The notes under the pieces are model-generated. The model ran no database searches. It saw only the letters and a program-made list of their open reading frames with translations, and was not told the origin of the DNA. DNA of 33,209 bases from Meiothermus granaticius NBRC 107808 (lineage in GTDB: Bacteria; Deinococcota; Deinococci; Deinococcales; Thermaceae), in contig NZ_QWLB01000036.1 of NCBI RefSeq assembly GCF_003574355.1, positions 1 through 33,209 on the forward strand. The letters are read 5' to 3'. Position 1 is the stretch's first letter. Every line of letters begins with the position of its first letter. Shown here piece by piece: positions 23,443 through 30,909 of this stretch. The translations under genes and the position numbers were made by a program.

Positions 23443-24492
23443 ATGAAGAAGTACCTGGTTGTGCTGTTGTTGGCCCTGGGATTGTCTAATTTCAGCCTGG
23501 CCCAGACGGTCACCATCGGCTTGGTCTCCGGTCACAGCCCTGCTTTTTTGTGGGTGGAGTTGCTCCGAACCACCTTCCGCCAGGAGGTCGAGGCCCGTCT
23601 GGCGGGCAGCGGTATCCGCGTCGAATGGCGGGAATTTTTTGGGGGCGCTCTGGCCCCGGTGGGCGGCGAGCTAGACGCACTGGGGGGCGGGCTGGCCCAG
23701 GTGGGGGTGGTGCCTACCCTGTTTAACCTCAATCGCCTCCCCATCTACGGCCTCACCTACTACACCCCCTTTGGCTCCGGCGATCCCTCCCTGATAGCGG
23801 AGGCCGTGGCGGCGGTGCAGAACAAAACCCCTGCTTTCCGCGAGGCGCTGGTTCGCAACGGCGTTGTGCCGTTGGGCGGGGGCTTCACCCTGGACAGCTA
23901 CCAGCTCATGACCACCTTTCCGGTGCGTCAGTTTGCCGATCTGAGGGGCAAAAGGATCTGCGCCCCCGGGCCTGCCGTAACCTGGCTCGAGGGTACCGGG
24001 GCAGTGGGCGTAGCCGGCAACCTGGCCACCTATTACCAGGATTTGAGCACTGGCGCCTGTCAAGGCGTGATTGTTTTCCCCACCGGAGCCCTGCCCGCGC
24101 GGCTTCATGAGGTAGCCAAAAACGTGGTGCTGGTGGATTTTGGAGCGCAGTTTGCCGGGCTTTTGGGGGCCAACAACCGCTGGTTTGAAGCCCAGCCGGA
24201 GCCCCTAAAGCGGGCCCTCCTGGCTGGCGCTGAGAAATATGCCGCCGAGTACGCCCGCATCTCGAGGGAGCGGGCCAGCGGAGCCCTGGCGGAGATGGAG
24301 CGGCGAGGAGCCACCCTGATCCGGGTGGGGGATGACTTCAAACGTCGCTGGGCTTTTACCATGCCCAACATTGCCGAGCGGTGGGCGAACGAGCTGAACC
24401 TCCAGGGAGCCCCGGGCACCCAGGTACTCTCGAACTACATGACTGAGCTGCGCAATCGCAAGGCGCCCCTGGTTCGACAGTGGGATCGCTAG
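23443..24492 (+). CDS. dctP: TRAP transporter substrate-binding protein, DctP type
   Basis: This 349-residue exported protein has a signal peptide (MKKYLVVLLLALGLSNFSLA, cleavage before QTV). The mature part follows the DctP pattern: a GGAL block followed by GGELDALGGGLAQVGVV, then FADLRGKRICAPGP, and the long C-terminal helices. A conserved arginine that binds the carboxylate is likely to be in LRGKRI. It captures an organic acid outside the inner membrane for the DctQM pair. GGAGG lies eight bases before the ATG. The substrate is presumably what the HMGL-like and cyclase enzymes degrade. Confidence 0.82.
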   Translation: MKKYLVVLLLALGLSNFSLAQTVTIGLVSGHSPAFLWVELLRTTFRQEVEARLAGSGIRVEWREFFGGALAPVGGELDALGGGLAQVGVVPTLFNLNRLPIYGLTYYTPFGSGDPSLIAEAVAAVQNKTPAFREALVRNGVVPLGGGFTLDSYQLMTTFPVRQFADLRGKRICAPGPAVTWLEGTGAVGVAGNLATYYQDLSTGACQGVIVFPTGALPARLHEVAKNVVLVDFGAQFAGLLGANNRWFEAQPEPLKRALLAGAEKYAAEYARISRERASGALAEMERRGATLIRVGDDFKRRWAFTMPNIAERWANELNLQGAPGTQVLSNYMTELRNRKAPLVRQWDR

Positions 24493-24561
24493 GTCTGGTC
24501 ACCGAGCCTTTGGGTTCGAGGCATAGGGTCCACGACACGGGCCTGCTGGTACGTCTCAAAG

Positions 24562-25065
24562 ATGCTGATTAAATTACAGGTCTACCTGGAAAAGTTACTG
24601 CTTGCCCTGGCGGTTGCCATCCTGGTGGCCATTCTCCTGCTGGTGATGGCCGATATCCTGGCCCGCAACCTGCTGGGCCAGCCCATTCGCGGGGTAGCCG
24701 AATTCCTGAGCCAGACGCTCTATCTGGTGGTTTTCCTGGGGCTGGCCAGCGCATTCCGCCAGGGGGCGTTTATACGCTCCGATCTGATCTATCGTTATTC
24801 ACTTGGCCGGCGTTGGAAAAAGGGCCTTGAGCTTGCCCACCTGACCGTTACCCTGGCGGTCTTTGTGCTGCTCACCGCGCTGACCTTCCAGAGCCTGAAT
24901 GCCTCGTTCATGGCAGGGCAGCGGGTAGGGCTGCCCGGCTACTTTAGCTTTCCAGAGTGGCCGTTCAGGCTGCTTACCTTTCTGGGAACCCTGTTGCTGG
25001 CCAGCCTGGCCGCTTTGCGCTGGGTGGCAATGGCCAGGAGAAGGGGAACCGAGGCTCTGCCATGA
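24562..25065 (+). CDS. dctQ: TRAP transporter small permease, DctQ
   Basis: This 167-residue protein has four transmembrane helices. It opens with LEKLLLALAVAILVAILLL, followed by the DctQ pattern MADILARNLLGQPIRGVAEF and LVVFLGLASAFRQGAFIRSD. It forms the small membrane part of the TRAP carrier and couples to DctM. No clear ribosome site precedes the ATG, and 69 bp separate it from dctP. Its TGA overlaps the dctM ATG (ATGA). Confidence 0.85.
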   Translation: MLIKLQVYLEKLLLALAVAILVAILLLVMADILARNLLGQPIRGVAEFLSQTLYLVVFLGLASAFRQGAFIRSDLIYRYSLGRRWKKGLELAHLTVTLAVFVLLTALTFQSLNASFMAGQRVGLPGYFSFPEWPFRLLTFLGTLLLASLAALRWVAMARRRGTEALP

Positions 25066-26345
25066 TCGTTGGCTTCACGATTCTTTTACTGCTGCTGCTG
25101 ATTGGCCTGGGCCTTCCCGTGGCGGTGGTGCTGTTTCTGTTGGGATGGCTTTTAGTCTTTTTCACGTCGGGGGATTACGTGCAGGCCAACCGTTTGTTGG
25201 CCTTCACTATTGACCAGAGCCTCAGAAACTACTTCCTTTCGGTAATCCCCCTTTTCGTGTTGATGGGTGAAGTCTTTGCCCGCTCGGGCTTTGTCGACGA
25301 TCTCTTTCATGTCCTGGTACGCAGGCTCGGTCGGATTCGTTCAGGCATTCCGCTATCGGTGGTTTTCGGGAACGCCGTCTTCGCAGCAGCCACCGGCGTT
25401 TCGGTGGTATCGGCCTCCTTGTTTGGCCGGGTGGCGGCGCCGGTAATGATTCGGAGCGGCATCCTGCCAGAGACCGCCACCGGTCTCATTGCGGGGAGTT
25501 CCATCCTGGGCATGCTGATTCCCCCGAGCATCCTGATGATCGTCTATGGGCTGCTGACCGATCAGCCCATCGGCAAGCTTTTCATTGCCGGACTGGTGCC
25601 GGGGCTGCTGGTGGTGATGGCTTATTCCACCTACATTCTGGCCCAGGGAAAGCGGCTGTTCGCTGCCACGCTGCCATTTTCAGAAGCTACGCTGACCCCA
25701 ACGCGTCCAGAGCGCTCGATGGGGATTCTGGGTCTAATGATTTCGATCGTGATGGTGCTGGGTGGGATCTACAGTGGGCTGTTCACCGTGGTAGAGGCGG
25801 CTGCGGTTGGCGCTACCCTGGCCGTCCTGACCGGTCTGATCAGTGGCAGACTTGGGCCTGGCAGGCTGCTGGAAGCACTGGTCAGCAGCGTGGTGACCAC
25901 TGCCTCCATTGGGATCATATTCCTGGCTGCAAGCTTTTATTCCAAGGCCATTGCTCTGGTTGGTCTGCCTGGCAACATCCAAAAATGGTTCGCAGCGATA
26001 AACCAGGAGCCCTGGCTGATAGTCCTGCTTATCTGTGGGATTGTCTTTTTGCTGGGTTTTGTGCTGGATACGGTCTCCACCCTCACCATCGTGATTCCGG
26101 TGGTGTACCCGGTGCTTACAGCCCTGGGTGTGGATCTCATCTGGTTTGGCATCCTGGTGATTCTGGCGGCCGAGATGGGTTTGATCACGCCCCCGGTGGG
26201 CCTATCGGTCTACGCCCTCAAGGCAGCCCTGCCTAAGGAAGCAGACGTGCCCCTCGAGACCATTTTCAAGGGCGCAGTGCCCTTTCTCCTGCTCCTGGTG
26301 CTGGTGTTTGGGGTGGTGTTTGCGTTTCCGCAAATTCTGCGATAA
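25062..26345 (+). CDS. dctM: TRAP transporter large permease, DctM
   Basis: The product has about 427 residues with about 12 hydrophobic segments. It shows the family blocks GLPVAVVLFLLGWLL, VIPLFVLMGEVFARSGFVDD, FAAATGVSVVSASLFGRVAA, LIAGSSILGMLIPPSILMIV and AAEMGLITPPVGLSVYALK. It carries out Na+- or H+-coupled organic-acid transport. ATG 25062 overlaps the dctQ stop. The TAA stop (26343-26345) is the first three bases of the inverted repeat of the downstream IS. The protein ends FAFPQILR, a few residues short of typical members, so the IS may have clipped and re-terminated it. Confidence 0.85.
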   Translation: MIVGFTILLLLLLIGLGLPVAVVLFLLGWLLVFFTSGDYVQANRLLAFTIDQSLRNYFLSVIPLFVLMGEVFARSGFVDDLFHVLVRRLGRIRSGIPLSVVFGNAVFAAATGVSVVSASLFGRVAAPVMIRSGILPETATGLIAGSSILGMLIPPSILMIVYGLLTDQPIGKLFIAGLVPGLLVVMAYSTYILAQGKRLFAATLPFSEATLTPTRPERSMGILGLMISIVMVLGGIYSGLFTVVEAAAVGATLAVLTGLISGRLGPGRLLEALVSSVVTTASIGIIFLAASFYSKAIALVGLPGNIQKWFAAINQEPWLIVLLICGIVFLLGFVLDTVSTLTIVIPVVYPVLTALGVDLIWFGILVILAAEMGLITPPVGLSVYALKAALPKEADVPLETIFKGAVPFLLLLVLVFGVVFAFPQILR

Positions 26346-27453
26346 CTCAAAACTTGCACTTATCCATCCCGCGCATACCTATGCCCGGGAACCACTTGAA
26401 AAGGGCCGCCGGGTTCCCTTCGGATGAAGGGTGCTATGCCACAAGCGGCCCAATCCTTACTTCTGCACCCTCCTGGCCCTCCTGCCAACCCCCCACCTCC
26501 GGGAGTCCTACAAGGCCCTGCTGTTCCTCCTTCTCACCGGTCACGGCAAAGCCAGGCCCCAGCACAGCAAGACCAAATCCCCCTCCGCCCTCTCCCGCTT
26601 CCTGAACCAGTACCCCTGGCCCACCCGTGCCCTCATCCGCCTGGCCCGCAAAGAGGCCCAGAAAGCCCTGGATCGGGCTAGACCAAGGCGGGGGCCCAAG
26701 CCCAGGCTGCTGGTGGTTCTGGATCTGGTCACCCTGGAGAAGCGAGGACTATTCAGCGCCTTGCCCCTCTCCTTCTTCCACGGAAAGTGGGGTCTGCACC
26801 TGGTAGTGCTCTACCTCGTCCTGGGGGATCTCCGTCTTCCCTGGGCCTACCGGGTGTGGCGGGGGAAGGGGGAGAAGACCCTCTCCCTCCAGGCCCTGCG
26901 CCTCCTGGCCTCCCTGCCCCCTTGGATGAGGCGGGCCTTCCGCCTCCGGGTGGCAGCCGATGCTGCCTTTGGTACCCTCCCCTTCCTGGCCGGGTCAGGA
27001 GGCTGGAGCTGGAGGCAGTGGTGGGGATGCGGCGGAACCGCAGAACCAGGGAGGGGCTTTCCCTCCAGGAGCTCAAGGGCCGGGGGGCGCAGGTCTACCT
27101 GCGGGGGCTTCCCTTTCCGGTCTGGGCGACCCGGTACCGCTACCCCTTGCCCGGGGGAGGGTGGACCTGGCGGTACGTGGTGGCCCGCTTTGGGCAGCGG
27201 ACGGCTTTGGGGGTGCACCGGTTTTTGGTACTCTCCCTCCTGGCCTACCTGCTGGCCCACTGGGTGAAGCTGATCCCGGGGAAAGAAGGGCTCGCCTGGC
27301 GGGAGGCTGGGCGGGAGGTGGTGCGCTTTCTCCTGCCGGAGATGGTCCTGCGGGTTCTCCTGGAGGAGCTTCAGCGTTTGGGTCTTTGGCCCCCGCCTTC
27401 GGGGAGAGGTGGGTGTTTATGCGGGGTATTGGGGAGGTGCAAGTTTTGAGTTA
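26343..27453 (+). mobile_element. Insertion sequence with 17-bp terminal inverted repeats, IS4-like
   Basis: TAACTCAAAACTTGCAC (26343-26359) and its exact complement (27437-27453) bound a 1111-bp element that holds one decayed DDE-type transposase gene. The left repeat supplies the stop codon of dctM. No target duplication is obvious in the flanks. The transposase resembles the IS4-type proteins common in Thermus and Meiothermus. This copy is not expected to move by itself. Confidence 0.85.
26424..27449 (+). pseudogene. IS4-like transposase, frameshifted and lacking the catalytic Glu region
   Basis: The main frame (26431 on) reads TPHLRESYKALLFLLLTGHG, KSPSALSRFLNQYPWPTRAL, LLVVLDLVTLEKRG (first Asp), FHGKWGLHLVVLYLVLGDLR and LRVAADAAFGTLPFLAG (second Asp). 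At about 26990 a G is missing from a G-run and reading continues in another frame (VRRLELEAVVGMRRNRRTRE, FPVWATRYRYPLPGGG). There WRYVVARF joins straight to GQRTALGVHRFLVLSLLAYL, so the intervening stretch with the catalytic Glu is deleted. The N-terminus also appears shifted near 26470 (MPQAAQSLLLHP in a second frame). At least two independent lesions show long-standing inactivity. Confidence 0.8.
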
Positions 27454-27523
27454 AGGGAGAGATTAGCCTTCCTAGCCTCTTGAAACTCCTCATTCAACCC
27501 TAGCGTTAGCTCCTTGCTTCCAG

Positions 27524-28195
27524 TCATAGTGGATCAAGCCAAACCCATTCACAACGTGGTGGATCACATCGAAAATAAAGGCGCTCTTTACGTTGGTTTC
27601 GGTGGACGTAAAAACCCATCTCATCAACCATGACCTGGTTGAACGAGTTGGCAGCAGCAAAACACTCGATTAAGCCATTCTTCACGGCCAGCACGAGCAG
27701 GCTACACGTTCGAAAGACTGTAACGCCCATTTCCTCTGCCAATGTGGCCAGAGGGCTATCATCCGTAAGCAATACCCAATCGTTCAACTTAGCAAATGCC
27801 AGGCTCTCAGCATCCTGAGGACTTGGCTGTGCCGCCATCTGTTCAATCTCTAGTCGCTTCCGGAACGTCACTAGATTGAGTTGGGCTGGCTGCCATAAAA
27901 CCCCGTGCTGTTTGACAAAATCCATTCGATTGAAATACCTCCGGGTCATTCTTGAATCGGCCTTTTTGAATCCCGCTTTGAAAAGACCTTTGGCGAACTC
28001 GGCCCTCGGCTGGCCGGAGTATGGGGGAAGCTCCATCGGGTCGAGAACCGAGGGTGCGATATAGATTGGCCCCCCTGCCAACTGGTAAAGCAAGTCGGAT
28101 AACCCGGCATCCACAAAATTCGATAAAACAGAGTTATCGACAATAACGGTTTTTTGGAGCGGCCGGTGTGAAGACTGCGGTGGGGCGGCAGCCAA
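27524..28195 (-). CDS. PIN-like domain protein
   Basis: This 223-residue protein begins with KTVIVDNSVLSNFVDAGLSD, the first strand and acidic residue of a PIN nuclease fold. Further on it has DAESLAFAKLNDWVLLTDDSPLATLAEEMG, carrying the other expected acidic residues, arranged D...E...DD. The C-terminal 50 residues (FYVHRNQRKERLYF, CDPPRCEWVW) are not part of the core. PIN proteins are metal-dependent RNases and are common toxins. It starts with TTG three bases after the stop of the HTH-ImmA gene, with GAGGTGA upstream, so the two form one unit. XRE/ImmA plus PIN pairs are a known toxin-antitoxin-like arrangement. Whether it is a toxin or the effector of the adjacent ubiquitin-like module is unknown. 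Confidence 0.65.
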   Translation of the reverse strand: MAAAPPQSSHRPLQKTVIVDNSVLSNFVDAGLSDLLYQLAGGPIYIAPSVLDPMELPPYSGQPRAEFAKGLFKAGFKKADSRMTRRYFNRMDFVKQHGVLWQPAQLNLVTFRKRLEIEQMAAQPSPQDAESLAFAKLNDWVLLTDDSPLATLAEEMGVTVFRTCSLLVLAVKNGLIECFAAANSFNQVMVDEMGFYVHRNQRKERLYFRCDPPRCEWVWLDPL

Positions 28196-28198
28196 GGA

Positions 28199-29392
28199 TC
28201 ACCTCAAAGGTGGGAGTTCGTCAAACTCGATCCAGTTGCGGCGCTCCTGGTCAGGGCTCAGGGGCCCTAGAAGCTCGTCTTGGATGGTGTTGGAATCCAC
28301 CTCCAACAGCCTTGCTGCCTGATTCACCGAGTACTTACCATCTTCAATGGCGTCCCTAACTAGTTGCAAGACGGAAACCGGGTAACGCTCTAGATCCCAG
28401 ACTTGGGGCTTCCCAGGGATGATGTAATCATCGGGCGGAAGCCCTAGACGGGCGGCGATATCCTCTACGCTTGGCACGAGCAAGCGATCCTTATGGCGAT
28501 CATCGATATGGCCCTCACCCAACAACCTATACACCAGGGTACTGTAGCTGACTCGGAAGAATAGAGCGAGTTGGAAGGTTTCGTACTCGGTGATTCCAGA
28601 TGGATCCTCGCACACCCGCTTTAGCTGCTGACGCAGGGCGCTACCAGGAACTAAGAAATGGGCTGCCCAGGCATTAGCGAAACGTTCCCTGCTCCGTTCC
28701 TCAGGATCTTGGGTTTCAGCACGACTTATAAGGCGGCGCTGGCCATAATGGTAGATGGCGTGAGCCAACTCGTGGGCCAGGGTGAACACCTGCCTGCCCG
28801 GGGTCACGCTGGTGTTGACCAGGATGCACCACCCGAGCCGGGGATGATTCAGAAAGGCTCCAGAGATGCCACCGTCATCCAGACCACCTAGCGGGGCTTT
28901 GTAGACTAAGATGCCCTGCTCATCCATGAATGCCCACAGATCCGGCAGCGCGTCTTCCCCGAGGTTGTAGTAGGCACGAACCCCTAGAGCCAGCTTGGAG
29001 GCTCGGCGGATATCCACAGTGTACCCCTCGTCTATCGCCTTAGGCGGCTTTCTAGGGCCACTTTGACAATCAGTACCCAGGATTCTCTCCCGGAAGGCCG
29101 CCCAGCGGTCGAGGAACTCAAGCCACTGCCGTATGCCGCTCTGTGCCTCCGGCTTTCCCCGATACAGTACTCCTAAATCCTCCTCATCCTTGAGGTCTTC
29201 AATTCCCAACAGATAGCCTTGGCTGACCCCGTACAGCCGTGCCAGTGAGGCGCATTGGACGGAACTGGGGATGCGCTTGCCACTCTCCCACATCGAAAGC
29301 AGCTCCCGCGGAATGTTGAGCAAGCTGGCGGCTTGCTCTTGGGTCATAGCAGAGCTCTTTCTCAAAGCCTCGAGTTTATCGCCTAGCTTCAC
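28199..29392 (-). CDS. XRE-HTH / ImmA-IrrE metallopeptidase fusion
   Basis: This 397-residue protein has three parts. Residues 3-63 are an XRE-type HTH (MTQEQAASLLNIPRELLSMW, then LARLYGVSQGYLLG). Residues about 130-250 are an ImmA/IrrE-type (DUF955) zinc peptidase with HELAHAIYH (207-215) and the likely third ligand in RERFANAWAAHFLVP (E236). The C-terminus has a second HTH-like stretch (YSVNQAARLLEVDSNTIQDE). Such proteins bind DNA and cut a repressor or themselves after a damage or phage signal; IrrE and the CapH/CapP pair of CBASS are precedents. The gene is divergent from the ubiquitin-like operon and ends one base set before the PIN-like gene. It is a good candidate for controlling both directions. 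Confidence 0.85.
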   Translation of the reverse strand: MKLGDKLEALRKSSAMTQEQAASLLNIPRELLSMWESGKRIPSSVQCASLARLYGVSQGYLLGIEDLKDEEDLGVLYRGKPEAQSGIRQWLEFLDRWAAFRERILGTDCQSGPRKPPKAIDEGYTVDIRRASKLALGVRAYYNLGEDALPDLWAFMDEQGILVYKAPLGGLDDGGISGAFLNHPRLGWCILVNTSVTPGRQVFTLAHELAHAIYHYGQRRLISRAETQDPEERSRERFANAWAAHFLVPGSALRQQLKRVCEDPSGITEYETFQLALFFRVSYSTLVYRLLGEGHIDDRHKDRLLVPSVEDIAARLGLPPDDYIIPGKPQVWDLERYPVSVLQLVRDAIEDGKYSVNQAARLLEVDSNTIQDELLGPLSPDQERRNWIEFDELPPLR

Positions 29393-29689
29393 TTTTTCCT
29401 CCTTCCGATGTTATGTTACGAAATCTTTAAAAATAAATCATTAGAAAAATACACTTTCTAACGCATAAATCATTGGAAATCGTTACATGTTTACTTGCAA
29501 CTTATTGGAATTTGTGATAGACTTTTATTGGAGAAGTCAGTAAGGCTTCTCCAAGAAGTTGGAAACGAGGAGCCGACACTCCCCGTTTCATGTTGGCCAA
29601 AGGCGAAGGGCCCTCGGCGCCAAGCATTTGACACCTTAGCTTACCTGGGGGATCCCTTCAGAGTCAATCTTGCTTCTGAGGAGGTCATT
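29393..29689. promoter_or_regulatory. AT-rich divergent control region of the ubiquitin-like module
   Basis: This 297-bp region holds no gene but much structure. ATAAATCATTAGAAA (29433-29447) and ATAAATCATTGGAAA (29465-29479) are direct repeats 32 bp apart, with a partial third TTATTGGAA (29502-29510). TTAGAAA (29441-29447) and TTTCTAA (29455-29461) form an inverted repeat. A plausible plus-strand promoter is TTGCAA (29495-29500), 17 bp, TAGACT (29518-29523). The leader then contains a perfect 9-bp stem TTGGAGAAG/CTTCTCCAA (29528-29536, 29546-29554). The repeats are probable binding sites for the HTH-ImmA protein. Confidence 0.6.
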
Positions 29690-29941
29690 ATGGTTCAAAA
29701 CAAGCACCACCCCGACCAGGGCCAAGGCCCCAAGTTCAAAGTTGACATCGAGGGTAAGCTGTACGACTGGGATAAGCCAACCATTACCACGGCGGAAATT
29801 CGCCAACTGGGCGGGCTTACCGCCGATCCCGTGTTGGTGATTGACGCAGACAACAACGAGCGGCAACTCGCTGAGGATGAAGTAGTCGAGCTCAAGCCAG
29901 GCCTGGGATTCTCGAAGAAGATCCGGTTTAGGCGGGGTTGA
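29690..29941 (+). CDS. Bacterial ubiquitin-like protein (multiubiquitin-type domain)
   Basis: This 83-residue protein starts at ATG 29690, which has GGAGG five bases upstream; a longer open frame back to 29495 has no start signals and is rejected. After a short polar tail comes a single beta-grasp domain: KFKVDIEGKLYDWDKPTITT, then AEIRQLGGLTADPVLVIDAD and a last strand leading to FSKKIRFRRG. This is the pattern of the multiubiquitin family (PF14452 type), here with one repeat only. It ends in a glycine exposed at the C-terminus, so it could be adenylated without prior processing. It is first in the operon Ubl-E2-JAB-E1. Lysines are present but the target is unknown. Confidence 0.8.
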   Translation: MVQNKHHPDQGQGPKFKVDIEGKLYDWDKPTITTAEIRQLGGLTADPVLVIDADNNERQLAEDEVVELKPGLGFSKKIRFRRG

Positions 29942-29944
29942 GCC

Positions 29945-30361
29945 ATGGCTCAACCCCAAAGCCCCCGCATGGTGGCCGAACTGGAGCTGATCCGGCGAAA
30001 GTACCCCAACGCCGTTTACAGGGTTGACACCAACAGCATGGAGTGGGTGATGGTGCCGGACTACCCCCTGCCGAAGGAGATCTGGGGCAGGGACAAGGCC
30101 CACGTTGCGGTCAAGATCCACCCTGCGGCCTACCCAGCCAACTATCCATACGGCCTCTACGTCGAGGGGCCAATGCAGCTGCTCAGCGGCCAACCTGTGG
30201 GCAACTACACCCCTGTCAGCGAGCCGGTGCCCTTTCCAGGGCAGTGGGGCGTTTTCTCGTGGTACGTAGAAAATTGGAACCCTCACGCCAACGTAGAGAA
30301 GGGCAACAACCTAGCGCGCTTCATCGACAGCTTCGCTGAGCGTTTTAGGGAGGGGGCATGA
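29945..30361 (+). CDS. E2/UBC-superfamily-like protein without cysteine
   Basis: This 138-residue protein resembles the bacterial E2-like proteins (Prok-E2 group) found in ubiquitin-like operons: an N-terminal helix MVAELELIRRKYPNAVYR, a beta-sheet core with WVMVPDYPLPKEIWG, then KIHPAAYPANYPYGLYVEGP in place of the E2 P-x-x-Y/P flap, and a C-terminal helix NLARFIDSFAERF. The entire protein contains no cysteine, so it cannot form the usual thioester with a ubiquitin-like protein. A histidine (HPAAYP or WNPHAN) or a purely structural adaptor role is possible. It starts three bases after the Ubl stop and overlaps the JAB gene (ATGA). Confidence 0.7.
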   Translation: MAQPQSPRMVAELELIRRKYPNAVYRVDTNSMEWVMVPDYPLPKEIWGRDKAHVAVKIHPAAYPANYPYGLYVEGPMQLLSGQPVGNYTPVSEPVPFPGQWGVFSWYVENWNPHANVEKGNNLARFIDSFAERFREGA

Positions 30362-30909
30362 GCCCCCTCTCCCTGCATCTCAAAGCCACTGCCTACACTT
30401 CGCTGCTGGCTCACCTCCTTCAGGGCGAGGATGAGCAGGCGGCCTTCGGCTTCGCCTGCATGGAGCACAGCCTGCACCTCGAGGCCCTGGAGCTGCTTCA
30501 GCCCCGCAGTTACCGCTTCCAGAGTGGCTACCACATCGAGCTGGATCAGGAATCCCTGGCCCGGGTCATCAAGCAGGCCTGGGACAGTAATACGGCACTC
30601 GTAGAGTTCCATTCCCACCCCTTACAAGCGGGTTGGCGGAGAAAGCGGCGAGTAATGGCCTCCTTCTCCCCAAGCGACATGTGCGGCTTCCAGGAGTGGG
30701 TGCCGCACATCATGTGGCGGCTGCGGCAGCGACCTTATGTGGCCGTCGTGGTGACCTCCGACAGCTTTGACGCCCTGGTCTGGCAGGCCGGAGACCAGGT
30801 GATGAGCCCTAGGGGTCTGCACAGCTTGGTTCTGGATGACGGGCGCGAGCTGAGACCCACAGGCGAGACCTTGCGCTTGCTAAGCGCTGGGAGTTTCGAT
30901 TATGACTGA
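30358..30909 (+). CDS. JAB/JAMM-domain metalloprotease (deubiquitinase-like)
   Basis: This 183-residue protein carries a JAMM zinc site: Glu26 in GEDEQAAFGFA, His85 and His87 in VEFHSHP, and Ser104/Asp107 in ASFSPSDMCGF. The distance from the second histidine to SxxD is longer than in most JAMM enzymes because of an insert of basic residues (GWRRKRRVMA). Such proteases in bacterial operons process the C-terminus of the ubiquitin-like protein or remove it from targets. The Ubl already ends in Gly, so deconjugation is the more likely job. It overlaps the E2-like gene by 4 bp and the E1 gene by 8 bp. Confidence 0.85.
   Translation: MSPLSLHLKATAYTSLLAHLLQGEDEQAAFGFACMEHSLHLEALELLQPRSYRFQSGYHIELDQESLARVIKQAWDSNTALVEFHSHPLQAGWRRKRRVMASFSPSDMCGFQEWVPHIMWRLRQRPYVAVVVTSDSFDALVWQAGDQVMSPRGLHSLVLDDGRELRPTGETLRLLSAGSFDYD

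Noticed and set aside
29495-29689. N-terminal extension of the ubiquitin-like protein from 29495
   Set aside because: It would start inside the proposed promoter, has no ribosome site and covers the leader hairpin. ATG 29690 has a strong GGAGG site.
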